From Chara braunii (taxonomy: Eukaryota; Streptophyta; Charophyceae; Charales; Characeae): DNA of 35,054 bases. A program made the translations under genes and the position numbers. How positions within the stretch are numbered: position 1 is the first letter of the stretch; each line of letters starts with the position of its first letter. The DNA lies in contig BFEA01000069.1 of the NCBI GenBank assembly GCA_003427395.1, forward strand, positions 1,866,712-1,901,765, read 5' to 3'. The notes below the pieces were generated by a model that worked only from the letters and a program-made list of their open reading frames with translations, ran no database searches and was not told the origin of the DNA. Positions 8,987-18,400 of this stretch are shown piece by piece.

Positions 8987-9738
8987 ATAAATGTCTGGAA
9001 AAAATAAACTTTGGACCTGTCTTTCGACGCTGGGTCAAGATCCTCCATAATAATGCCACCACCTGCGTTCAAGTTAATGGGGCGGTAACACCCTCATTTG
9101 AGCTTCAACGGTATGTGAGACAAGGGGATCCCATTGCCCCCTATCTCTTTTTGGTGATAATGGAAGCACTGTCAGCCAACTTACGTCATAACAAAGTCCT
9201 CACATGCATTAAGATGTCTAACATCCTGGAAGAAGCCATACCTATTTGCTCTCTATTCGCAAACGACCTTACTATAATGGTCGAAGCGACGAGATCCAAC
9301 ATGAAAGAAATTCAGCATCTTATGAACAAGTTCTGCCAGCTGTCAGATATGACTGTGAACTGGGGACAGAAGACAGTGGGGTGGTCGATGCATCACCAAG
9401 GGGGAAGACCCCTGGAAAACCCGCGTATCACATGGCTCCCCCCGGATGACCCCCTAAGAATCTTGGGGGCGCTAGTCACAGCTAGAGTGAAGCCGACAAC
9501 TAATGACGAGTGGCTGGCAGGACCCACGCGAGTCAAGATGGAAAAATGGAACAATAAACGCACCTCATTTTTTGGACGGACACTCGTCATTAATAACGTA
9601 GTTCTATCTATATTCTGGTACAAGGCCATCTTATGGCCCATGAGTAATGGGGGGCTCAAAATACTAAAACAACAGCTGGCGGCCTTCCTGTGGAGAGGCG
9701 ATAGTAATATTCCTCACGCTATTAGCCGAATGGCGTGA
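8974..9738 (+). pseudogene. LINE reverse transcriptase core, catalytically mutated
   Basis: A 254-codon frame. It contains motif B (RYVRQGDPIAPYLFLVIMEAL, about 9109-9171), motif C (SLFANDLTIMVEA, about 9250-9288), then the WNNKRTSFFGRTLVINNVVL thumb region (about 9547-9606). In motif C the normal A-D-D reads A-N-D: codon 9262-9264 is AAC, so the first catalytic Asp is lost. The enzyme would copy LINE RNA at the nicked target; this copy should be inactive. The frame ends at TGA 9736-9738, at the position of a Trp in related proteins. Confidence 0.92.
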
Positions 9739-10851
9739 GAATCCGTGATTCAGCCCAAGAACAGAGGAGGACTAGGAATTCTGGACCCGACCACACAATT
9801 CCAAACCCTCTTAATTCGCTGGCTTCAACATATTATTTTTTCGCCGTCGTCCCCATGGAACCCCCTAGCCTTGGCACAAATCTCTGCCCTGGCCCAGGAA
9901 ACCCCAGCCGAGATTGACCCCCGGGTATGACTCGAGGACAGATATTGGAGGCTCCCCAGGAAATACAGGAACGAGGATCCCACTGACAGACACTGGGAGC
10001 GCCTCATACGCACATGGAGGAAACTCCCTCCCCCCGACTGACCAGCACCAGAGAGGTGGGAAGAAATATTTAGGCAACCCCTATTTGGCAACCGTCTAAT
10101 AACGGACTCTCAGGGGTGTGTGAGGTGCAGCTCGGATACTCCATGGAGGGGTTGGGTGAAACATGGTATACGAAGGGTCGGGGACCTTTGGGATATGGAG
10201 GCAAAAAGTTGGAAAAGCATAGAAAGAATAAAAACTTGTCTACGATACTGCCATTTTACTAAGACGGCATTGAACGATCTCATCGACAGTTTCCCCCTTC
10301 AACGGTACACTACCCTACAAAGGGGTCCCTGCGTTAAGGAAGGAGATTGGGTGGGGCTGCCGGACCACGACAGGGAGGTAGGGAGTGTGCACTTTGCCGA
10401 CTAAACACACGTTCTGATCGAAGTCTTCTCCATCCTGAAGGGCGAAGAATTACGGTGGAACCACCAACCCTTCATATGGAAGGAGCGAAAAGGCGTCTAT
10501 CGTGTTAGGGTTATTGATGAAGAAGGTCGCCCGAGGGCGTACCGCCCAATGATCCCGATCGAGGACCTCCCCTTGGACCCCGAGGAGTGGCGATGGTCCC
10601 TAGACGCCCGGACCAGCAAGGGAGAGGCAAACAAGTTGACATTATCCAACCTGAAATCTAAATCAGCCTACCGAATGCTAAGACCTAAGTGTAGACTGCG
10701 GGACCGCGTTGTAGACAGATGGTATCGCCATCTCAATATAGACCACAGCCTGCTTAAACCAATCCGATGGTTCGCGCATCATGGCAGTAGACCTGCCAAA
10801 ATCTTTTCCTCTCCAGTGGCAAATAGAACATCAATATCTACCAACCAATGA
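9739..10851 (+). pseudogene. LINE ORF2 post-RT region with in-frame stops
   Basis: The reading continues without frame change from the RT core. It begins with IQPKNRGGLGILDP, the conserved GGLGI motif found after the RT in plant LINEs. In-frame stops are TGA 9928-9930, TGA 10039-10041 and TAA 10402-10404; between them the protein is intact and Trp-rich. The frame is lost near 10800 by a one-base shift in a T/C-rich stretch. Confidence 0.8.
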
Positions 10852-11629
10852 CTGGCTGAGTGACCACACTCGCCTGGAACAACAAGGGAAAGCACTGCCA
10901 TGGTGCCATAAATGTCTCCAAAGTTACCCTGGGCGAAAGCGGCCTGAGACCATAGAGCATATTTTTATTCAATGTCCTGCGACGGTGTTGTTGTGGAGAA
11001 GTTGGGATAGGATTTGGCGGCACATTGCTCCTGTTGTAGTGTGGCCATGGGATTGGCGGACTATACTCTTAGGGTACTGCCCTCAAATCCAAGGAAATAA
11101 ATTTGAGGAAAATATGTTTAACCTGGGAAGACGGAGCGTCCCATGGGCCATATGGTGGAAGAGATGTATCTTGGAGGTAGAGGGGGGGCAGGTGGAAGAC
11201 GGAGAAGTAATGGAACAAATACGCACACTGGTTCAACACGAGATTGCGACTCGATGGAAGGCAGCCAAAGACAAGCTGGACCAAATGCATACCTGGGGGG
11301 ATATGAACAGGATTATCTCCTGTTTTAGCAAGGACTGGCTGGGAGGGGAAAGGAAGGGATGGGTGGCTGAGGTAAAATGGACCGAGGACATTCGGCCTGA
11401 AAGAGAACCACAGGAGGAACCCTGGATGGAGATGGGAAGAGACTACCAGCTGATTTTTCACGACTGGACTAAGATAGATCCCGCTAGCCCGCTACGTGTT
11501 GCACAGGATTTCGCAGATCCCCTCCCCCCCCACCCGCTGGCCTCGGAAGAAAGATTACCGCCTTCATCACCCCAGGGGATGGTAGGATCTAGTGGGACAC
11601 AGCCTGTCGCAGATCAGTCTATTGGTTAG
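10781..11629 (+). pseudogene. LINE ORF2 C-terminus with zinc knuckle
   Basis: A 282-codon open frame overlapping the previous one. The N-terminal part holds the zf-RVT pattern: TNDWLSDHTRL, WCHKCLQ, ETIEHIFIQCP and LLWRSWDRIW, giving a C-x2-C...H-x4-C zinc ligand set (about 10898-10985). This knuckle binds nucleic acid in LINE ORF2 proteins. The rest is a Trp-rich helical stretch (about 11000-11440) and a Pro/Ser-rich tail ending at TAG 11627-11629. This is the longest unbroken piece of the element. Confidence 0.88.
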
Positions 11630-11682
11630 CTCCTTTGCCTATCTTTGGCTTCTGCTGATTTCTGCTCATTCATTGCGATAAT

Positions 11683-12356
11683 TAAGGGACGCTGGGCCCG
11701 GTTCCAGCTCAGCATAGGAATCTTTACTGTTTAGCATTTGGATACAATTGACGCCCTGAGGATAGTTGGTGGAAGGCAGGGGCTTGGGGAGGGAGGGAGA
11801 CTCCGCAGGTGCCCCCCAGTACTTCTCCCCCCATTACCTGATCCTGTTGCAGGATGGTTTTGGATGAGTTTGGAAGACTGGGTATGGGAAGCTGGACCCG
11901 GTTTCCAGCATAATGGCATCACTTCAAAGGATGACAGTTTAAAAAGTAGTATTTAAGGGACGCTGGACCCGGTTTCCAGCAGGTGATGCTCCCCATCAAT
12001 AGATGGAGCACACTCTCAAAAATTTAGAATGTCAGTTGATTTCATCTGATTCCAGTGCAGCTCATTTCAGCCTTTGTCTGATTGCTCAGCTTTTTCAAAC
12101 ACAGGCTAATGCAGAGTGCAAAGACACAATAGGCGCTATGAGGATAGTAGGTGGATGGCAGAGGCTAGGGGAGGGAGGGAGACTCCACTGGTGCCCCCCG
12201 GGGTTTCTCCCCCCACTACCCGACCCTGCTGCAGGTTAGATATGGTAGAGTAGATTGGATGGGGCGCTGGACCCAGTTTCCAGCACAATGGTGTCACTTT
12301 CAAAGATGTACTGTTTCGTAAAGACGTATTTAAGGGACGCTGGACCCGGTGTCGGG
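11683..12356 (+). repeat. Diverged tandem duplication behind the LINE, ~380-bp offset
   Basis: The segment starting at 11741 is repeated, diverged, from 12123: shared words include GAGGATAGT, a GGGGAGGGAGGGAGACTCC block, GGTGCCCCCC, TTCTCCCCCC and TTTAAGGGACGCTGGACCCGG (offset 377-382 bp). Each unit contains the hairpin motif GCTGGACCC-GTTTCCAGC (about 11891 and 12266) and ends with it again (11961 and 12338). The left edge carries the same motif at 11689-11706. I read this as duplicated LINE 3' region or attached SINE-like sequence. No gene is seen. Confidence 0.75.
11954..12009 (+). repeat. Two-hairpin dispersed motif, copy
   Basis: Stem 1 is GCTGGA / TCCAGC around CCCGGTT, and stem 2 is GCTCC / GGAGC around CCATCAATAGAT. 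Full copies are also at 16815-16860, 23718-23772 and 23922-23976, with a partial one at 29155-29192. Confidence 0.75.
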
Positions 12357-12556
12357 AAACCCGGGGAGGGGGCCCTGTTCGTCGCTGAAGCCAGGGGGTA
12401 CAGCGCCTGTCACTTCACTGCTCCCGCTTCAGAGGTCCTCAACGACCAACATGGTTCTAGGTAGGAGACGCCCCGTCACGCTAGCTGTTTTTCTTTTCTC
12501 TTTTCTCTTTTATTTGGCAACTTCACACCGCAAGGAGTTTCTGTCAGTCAACAATT

Positions 12557-12676
12557 AAATCGCCTGGTTCAGACAGTAATGAGTTTCAATGGTCATCAGG
12601 TAATTCAGTTGGTTCAAGCAGTAATAAGTCTCAATAGTGAGCCGGTAAATCGACTGGTTCAGACAATAATGAGTTC
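12557..12676. repeat. 45-bp minisatellite, ~2.7 copies
   Basis: Units start at 12557, 12602 and 12647, exactly 45 bp apart, each containing a GTTCA-R-CARTAATRAGT core. Because 45 is divisible by three, the minus strand encodes a repeated YCLNQ-containing 15-residue unit; there is no other sign that it is coding. Confidence 0.85.
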
Positions 12677-12679
12677 CCG

Positions 12680-13320
12680 TTGCCCCGGGGAGGGGAGGAA
12701 GGGGAGCTGCAACAAATTTCGACACACTCTGTACTTGCACTGCCGGCCAGCCAGATAGTCACCATGGGGCTGGTGCCGCTCGACTCTCTTAAGTATGTGG
12801 ACGAGAATATAGCTCCTGCAGTTCCCCTGCAAGCTGAAAAGGGCTTCCCGACTGAGGCGACTGCATCCAGTCAAATTAGATAGAAAAATGAATTACCTGG
12901 GCCAACCAGTCCAATGATAATGTCGCAAGGCTATCGACCCATATATCATCATAGAGAACTTCCTTTTCCTTGTCACTCCTTCCAGTCAACACTCTGACGC
13001 CACCAGGCCACGAGTCTCTTTGTGCAAGAAATCTGCACCAGGGGTTGTCTTCGTAATTCCAAGCTCTGATTGCCGCGCGCTGTTGGAGGGGTACTAAGTG
13101 GGGACAGGGGCAAATTAGAGGTTCTCCGTCTTCTCGTCAGCTAAGAGTGACTCCTGATCATCAGGGCACTGTATTCCTCTGTTCAACTCGTGCTCTTGCC
13201 GCGCTTCATTGGCCTGTTCCCCTTTTCCCTTCAATGGGTGATGGGGGGGGGGAGTGGTCCTCCCTTCCAAATTTCATTCACACTCGCTGTCCTTCTTTGG
13301 AGAGCTTGTAATCACGGGAC
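12680..13320. other. Intergenic stretch, no gene seen
   Basis: Mixed-composition DNA without a supported gene, RNA or repeat. A G9 run occurs near 13243-13252. Confidence 0.5.
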
Positions 13321-13321
13321 C

Positions 13322-13430
13322 GCTGGCCAATAATTACACAATGGGGTGAAAGAGTGTGTGAAGTCGAGGGAGTCGAAGGGACTGCTGGCCAGTAATTACA
13401 CACTTGGGAGAAAGGGTGTATGCAGAAGTT
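13322..13430. repeat. 62-bp tandem duplication
   Basis: The block GCTGGCCA-TAATTACACA followed by GGG-GAAAG-GTGT starts at 13322 and again at 13384 with a few substitutions. Only two copies. Confidence 0.75.
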
Positions 13431-13914
13431 CCCTTCAGGCTCGTTTCAGTCAACGAGGTATAAGCCCCACTTCAAGAGCAAGGCCCGTTGCATACTCTTC
13501 AGATGATCCCTGGCACAGGCGGACAGTTAACTATCAACAGTAATCTTGCAGCCTGGCGCACGGCGCTGTTCATGATTGCTTTCTAAATCCGGTAGATCTT
13601 CAGGTAGGACGTGCAAGGATACACCGCAGGCTGATCAATCACTGGTTGAGGGAATTAGTGAATAGTCACCTAGTAGATGAGATAATGCGCTGTCACACCC
13701 CATTTCTCACCAACAAAGCAATGAGAACGAATCCACTGCTAGAACATGGATAGGTACACGNCCNCGGTCGGGGTGTTTATGCACAGCGGCCGATTGATCA
13801 CCCGCAGGAAATCAGAATGAACCTCCAGTATGATCAGAGGAAGGCACACCGCCTTCACCCTCTGACCGCTCACACCGTCACACCCTCTTTCTTTTACTAA
13901 AGCCCCCGTGCTGC

Positions 13915-13915
<1 letters not shown>
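13431..13915. other. Intergenic stretch with two ambiguous bases
   Basis: No gene is supported. Ns are at 13761 and 13764. Confidence 0.5.
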
Positions 13916-14002
<87 letters not shown>

Positions 14003-14050
14003 CTCTCTCTCTCTCTCCCTTTCTCTTCCTCTCACGCGCACACACACACA
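13916..14050. repeat. (CT)n-(GT)n-(CA) compound microsatellite
   Basis: A long CT tract with few interruptions (about 13916-13992), a short GT tract, CT again, then a CA tract near 14039-14049. Open frames across it are repeats of Arg-Glu or Ser-Leu. Confidence 0.95.
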
Positions 14051-14337
14051 GTCTTAGGATAGCTCATTCACTCCCTTCACTTCCCGCTGGTTCCAAAATT
14101 CGAATGCACTCGGAGTCTTGGACTCATTTCATGGTCAGGAGCGTGATTTTGATAAGTAAAGAAGCAGACTGTCACCTCTTGCGTGTTTCCCTCTCTCACT
14201 CTCATTCTCTCACTGACCCTCTCTCTCCCTGTCCATCTTGCACCCACTTTTTCACTCGCCCAACAACAGATTTTCACTATCACCGTCTGAGATGTTTCTG
14301 GCCGTGTTGAGGGTAGATGCAAATAATAAGGTAATAA

Positions 14338-14401
<64 letters not shown>
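14338..14401. repeat. (AAT)n microsatellite
   Basis: About 21 uninterrupted AAT trinucleotides. A minus-strand open frame with long Ile or Tyr runs is an artefact of it. Confidence 0.97.
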
Positions 14402-14402
<1 letters not shown>

Positions 14403-15300
14403 TAGTGACGAGCACTCACCGTCTTCACGACTTCTCCTCTCTCACACGTACTATCCTCGGCACTCTCTCCGCAACTCTCCCACTCTATCTTCCTTTCTCT
14501 CTCTCTCACTGCCTCTCCCACTTGCTTGTTAACTCTCTTCTCTCTCACTCTCTTCACTCTCTCTTTCGCTCTGACTCCCGTGGCCACACGGTCGTCCCCC
14601 CCCCTTTTCTCTCACTCACACTCTCTCATGAATATCCACCATAGGTTCCTCCTCCATGTTGATCGATGCAGGCAGAGAGTTCTCATGTCGGCCATGACCG
14701 CCTCAAGAGCAGCCACGGGATGCCATAGTTCAGCTCGCTCTATCACTGCACACACCTCGCCACGTCCATCCCTTCCTTCAATCGGATCATGTGCTAGCGC
14801 GCTGCGCACGCCTGGCACGCAGTCCCATCGGCCCTGTCAACAACATGTCCGCCGTACACCCCTCGCACGGGCGGAGTAACCGCCGGAGCGCCGATTCTGC
14901 CCGTGCTTGCTGTCGCGGGTACACCTTGCTCGCGCTTAGTTTTTTTCTTTTTTCCTTTTGGTTTCTCCACCGCCCCAGCTATATCCACGTAGAGTCAGCC
15001 TCGTAGGCTCAACACCACTGGTTCTATTCGAGGCAAAACGGTGACTGAGTCTTCAGGCCCCGACTAGGCAATAAACAGGCCCGGGGCAGTAGACCCAGTA
15101 CTTTGTCTGTGGTGGTGGCAAGGGCCCTTAGACCAGGGGTCATTTCGCGATAGGGCCAGCACAAGTTAGCCCTATCTGAAGGCTCGATACCCGCTGCAAA
15201 CCAGAAACAACACAGCAGCGTGCATCATACCGTTCCCGAACCAGGGAATTACCAGTCTAAGCTGTAGCAGGCTGTGTTGTCACCGTACAGCACACTGTAT
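14402..15300. other. Intergenic stretch, CT-rich then mixed
   Basis: 14.40-14.64 kb is CT-rich; 14.64-14.93 kb is GC-rich and open in several frames without a recognisable product. Nothing further is supported to 15.3 kb. Confidence 0.5.
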
Positions 15301-15319
15301 CGTTACCNCACCAATGCAG

Positions 15320-15880
15320 AGCCTGAAGTAANCGCTTGGAGATGNTGTAACCCATATCGTGCCGATGCCGANCNNANANCGTGCCTGAAAACGATGCAGT
15401 GGCGTGTACCACGCNAATGCCGAACCAATACCGTTCCTGAAACATGTCGAACACGGCAAGANGNAGCGGCGCGNCAATAGTACNAATCCTGAAGTAAACC
15501 GCCGCAATGATCCCGGACCTGAAAATGAGTCACTGCAGAGGTTCCGAACTTGAAATAAATCTCCGTGAGGGCGTCGAACCTGAAACGAAACACCGCGATG
15601 CCACCGAACCTGACCGGACCCGAAATCTAGTACCGGGCTGCTGCGCCACGCGGATGCCGAACCCGTACAACTATGCCATGATAATTNCGTACCTATCCCA
15701 AACCTGATATAGAATGCCGCAACATTTCCGGACCTGAAAACAAACTGCCGCCAGGGTTCCAAACCTGGAATAACTGTCGTAGCGGCCCCGGTCCTGAGAA
15801 TAAATCACCGCAGTTGTCCCAAACCTGAAAATAAGTTACCGTAGTAAAACAACTGTCACCGGGCCCATACCGAACCTGAA
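15320..15880. repeat. ~31-bp degenerate minisatellite with scattered Ns
   Basis: A core close to RRACCTGAAAATAAA-CACCGCAG recurs. The CCTGA-like word is found at 15322, 15384, 15436, 15488, 15518, 15549 (CTTGA), 15579, 15609, 15703, 15733, 15764 (CCTGG), 15793, 15824 and 15875. The commonest spacing is 29-31 bp; others are 51-52, 62 and 94 bp. Single Ns cluster between 15308 and 15484 and at 15687, as expected where diverged units are collapsed in assembly. The minus strand gives repeated FQVR- and FSGPG-like peptides, but Ns and 29-31-bp spacing argue against a gene. Confidence 0.85.
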
Positions 15881-16173
15881 GTGCGTCAGACACCGTAGGA
15901 CGTAACCATTCCGTAACAACCCCCGTATCCGTACCGAACCAAACACCATACTGTCGACCCAAGGTAGCACCGCTCTCAGAACATCCCAACTGCGGTAATG
16001 TTAGTAATCAAGCAAACCAGGGAAAGCGACGCAGGGAACCTCGACCATGGGCAGTAGTGAAAACTTGTTAAAATCCGGGGAAATGATCAATCCGGGGTCA
16101 GAGCTGATGACGGGTAATCAAGGCGAAATTAGGCCAATCTCCCAATAGTCATGGGTTTCCGTCCCTTTCATCG

Positions 16174-16490
16174 TTTTTAATCATTCTTCCCTTTCCTTAA
16201 TTCTGTTGTCGGAAATAGTAAATTAACCGTAAGTTCCATAAAATTCAATTCCGAGAAAGTTTAAATAAATGGCTGAATTCCTTTTGTTTCTTTTCTCTTT
16301 TACCATTTTTAATCTTTTTCTATGTTTTTAATTTAATTGTCGGGCAAATAAAATAACAAGGGTATTCCCCCTAGAATTAAATGCCGTGAAAAATAAAGAA
16401 ATTAAGGGATATTACGTTTTTCCCTTCTCCCCTACTGGTCTTAATCCCTCTTCCCATCTTTAATTACGGTACTAAAATAGACAAAAATTT
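16174..16490. repeat. ~132-bp diverged tandem repeat, ~2.4 copies
   Basis: AT-rich units begin with TTTTTAATC or TCTTAATCC at 16174, 16306 and 16439 (132 and 133 bp apart), each followed by a T/C-rich stretch, a TTAAT word about 20 bp later and an A-rich segment. Divergence is high, so the unit definition is approximate. Confidence 0.6.
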
Positions 16491-16814
16491 GAGGCCCCAT
16501 TTCACCCCGGTCGTATGCTGCAAAAACATTGCGGCGAGGTCAACTCCCTTGATGCCTCTCCGCGGCAGGCCAATCCGGGTCTAACCCTCTGAACGGTCGG
16601 ACATGACAGTCCCTAGACATGCCGAGTGCGGCCACCCATCTCGCCATCTTTGAGGGTTACTCATAAGGTTCAGTGCGCCCAAAATCAGGGGTGCCCTGAG
16701 TTCCCCTAATTTTTTGCTGCCTGGTCATACGAGACTACCATCAAAACACGGATTTGTCCCTGAGCCGAAGTCCCAAAACTGCGGATCTCAGGCGGCGCAC
16801 TGCTTGTGGCCGCC

Positions 16815-16958
16815 TGACACCGGTTTCCGGCAGGTGTTGCTCCCCACCAATAGATGGAGCGGCCCGCTAGACAAAGCCTCAATGCCGGTGGTTCTCTTAC
16901 CACCACCAGGATAGAGGCCTTGCACAAGGGCCTTTAAAAAAAAAAATAAAAAAAAAAG
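16815..16958 (+). mobile_element. SINE-like fragment with two-hairpin motif and A-rich tail
   Basis: Starts with a variant of the dispersed motif (ACCGGTTTCCGGCAGGTGTTGCTCC..., 16815-16860, with the second stem GCTCC/GGAGC intact) and ends about 75 bp later in an A-rich tail (16935-16958). This organisation matches the copies at 23.7-24.0 kb. No coding capacity. Confidence 0.55.
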
Positions 16959-18300
16959 AGACGTCTCTTACATTTTCTGAAATACAACATATGCTCTGTA
17001 TTCGAATAGTGGGCATGTATCTTATTTGAATTTTGTGAATTTTCCTATTTTACACCTCTATTTCTACGAAAAATTAACCACTGCTAATTTCTACCCCATA
17101 CCCAGTTAAATGTGCTTCTTTTAAGCGAAACTTTACCTCCTTTGTATTCGAATAGAAAGTTTGCGTGCCAGGGCCTGAGCGCTGCACAGGGCCTGAGTTT
17201 GCCCATCACACCCTGCACTGCGATTGCCATCTGTCTTTCTGCAGAAAAGGGGTTGTACGGGCATAGTACAGGGCAGGTGAAATAGAACAGGGGTGTAGCA
17301 CATGCATACTACCTTGCTACCTCTACTGCGCTTACAATCAGATAGAATGCATCATAGCGGTTAGGTTCTTTGCTATTTGTAGGGTCAGCCTTGGTCTTAA
17401 CATTTTGCAGTTCCACAAGACGAAGAAGAAAGGCAGGCTATGGCCGCAACAGTTTTTACAGGGAGCAGTGAAGAGAACATCCTGATGTGCATGCAATTCG
17501 GTAGGAGGATGAGAGTTTTTGTAAATGTTATTCTGATTGACTCTCCCTAGTACCTTAAAGTTTGACATCTAGCTTTTGGTGCACTACAGTGACTGCACAC
17601 ATTGCCAATGGAAATGTGCTTTTTCTTTGGGGGGAAATTTGACTCAGGCAATGTTTTTCGTCTTGTCTCTGTCTTATATATAGGCATATGCACGCATCCC
17701 TGTGAGAAATCAAGTGAAGACAGCTTCCCATACTTCTGCAAGATGCCATTTTTGTCCTGATGCTTGTGAGGGCACAGTCACCAGTTCAGAGCAGCGCCTA
17801 GGATAGGCCCATGCGTCAGCCTCAGGCTGCGGTTCCATTCTTCATTCAGAAGATCTCCTGATGACCGGTGACCGAGCTGTTCAGCCTGTTCCTTGTACCA
17901 GCACAAAGGATATGCCTCCTGCGATGCCACAGTACCGCCACTGTCATTAGACTGGTTAGGCTGTTTTTTTTTTTTCTTTCCTTTTTGCAAGTTTTTGGGC
18001 CATTTCTCAATTAAATGGCATTTTTTATGCGTGTTATCGGAGAACAGGTTAGGCTTGTATTTTTACCACACTGTCGGTGCAGAATCGAAACTGGTTTTGA
18101 GTTCGTGAATGTCCACAAAACTCTTTCAAGCTGACTTTAGTCATGTAGAGCTGGGTTCAGGGAAACTCCCCTCTTTCAAAACTGCCATCCTCTGCATTCC
18201 TCCTTCAGTGGACCTTCACCCAATCAGGTGGGAAAGGCAACCAGTAAGTTCATGAGAGAGTCAAACACACAGGGACAGAGAGGAAGGGATTCATAAACGG
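16959..18300. other. Intergenic stretch, no gene seen
   Basis: Open frames of 60-80 codons occur on the minus strand (17338-17568, 17547-17749) but I recognise nothing. From about 18240 to 18365 the + strand becomes GA-rich, a likely 5' untranslated region or promoter-proximal stretch of the gene that starts at 18401. No TATA box stands out. Confidence 0.5.
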
Positions 18301-18400
18301 AAAGTAGTGACAGGTAGAGAGACTCATAGAGAGGGAGAGGGTGAGGGAGGAGTAGAGATTGGAGGATTGTACGGGCAGTGGTATCCCAGCAGCCTCAGCC

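Larger units (their letters stand above)
4093..11707 (+). mobile_element. L1-like non-LTR retrotransposon (LINE), inactive copy
   Basis: In order on the + strand: degraded ORF1 pieces (about 4.3-6.4 kb), AP-type endonuclease (6441-7924, split by an insertion), linker, reverse transcriptase (about 8.6-9.7 kb), and a C-terminal region with a zinc knuckle (to 11629), followed by a short 3' part with a hairpin motif. This order is that of plant L1-like LINEs. The copy cannot be autonomous: frameshifts near 7922, 8555-8565, 8710, 8980 and 10800, seven in-frame stops in ORF2, an inserted element at 6682-7236, and a mutated RT catalytic residue. The 5' boundary is uncertain and may include the C-rich repeats; the 3' end is set at the hairpin after ORF2. 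I found no clear poly-A or target duplication for the whole element. Confidence 0.9.

Noticed and set aside
7364-10041. Alternative genetic code with TGA as Trp
   Set aside because: TGG is common in the same frames, the element also has frameshifts, a TAA and a dead active site, so mutational decay explains it more simply.
12349-12558. Short ORF from ATG 12451 with a hydrophobic, signal-peptide-like stretch (VTLAVFLFSFLFYLA)
   Set aside because: Only 36 codons, hydrophobicity comes from a T/C-rich run, and no further exon is recognisable.
14252-14587. 111-codon minus-strand frame with long Tyr or Ile runs
   Set aside because: It is the (AAT)n microsatellite read as protein.
15320-15880. Possible CRISPR array (about 31-bp repeats)
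   Set aside because: Units mostly abut without unique spacers, repeats are strongly diverged, and the context is eukaryotic.
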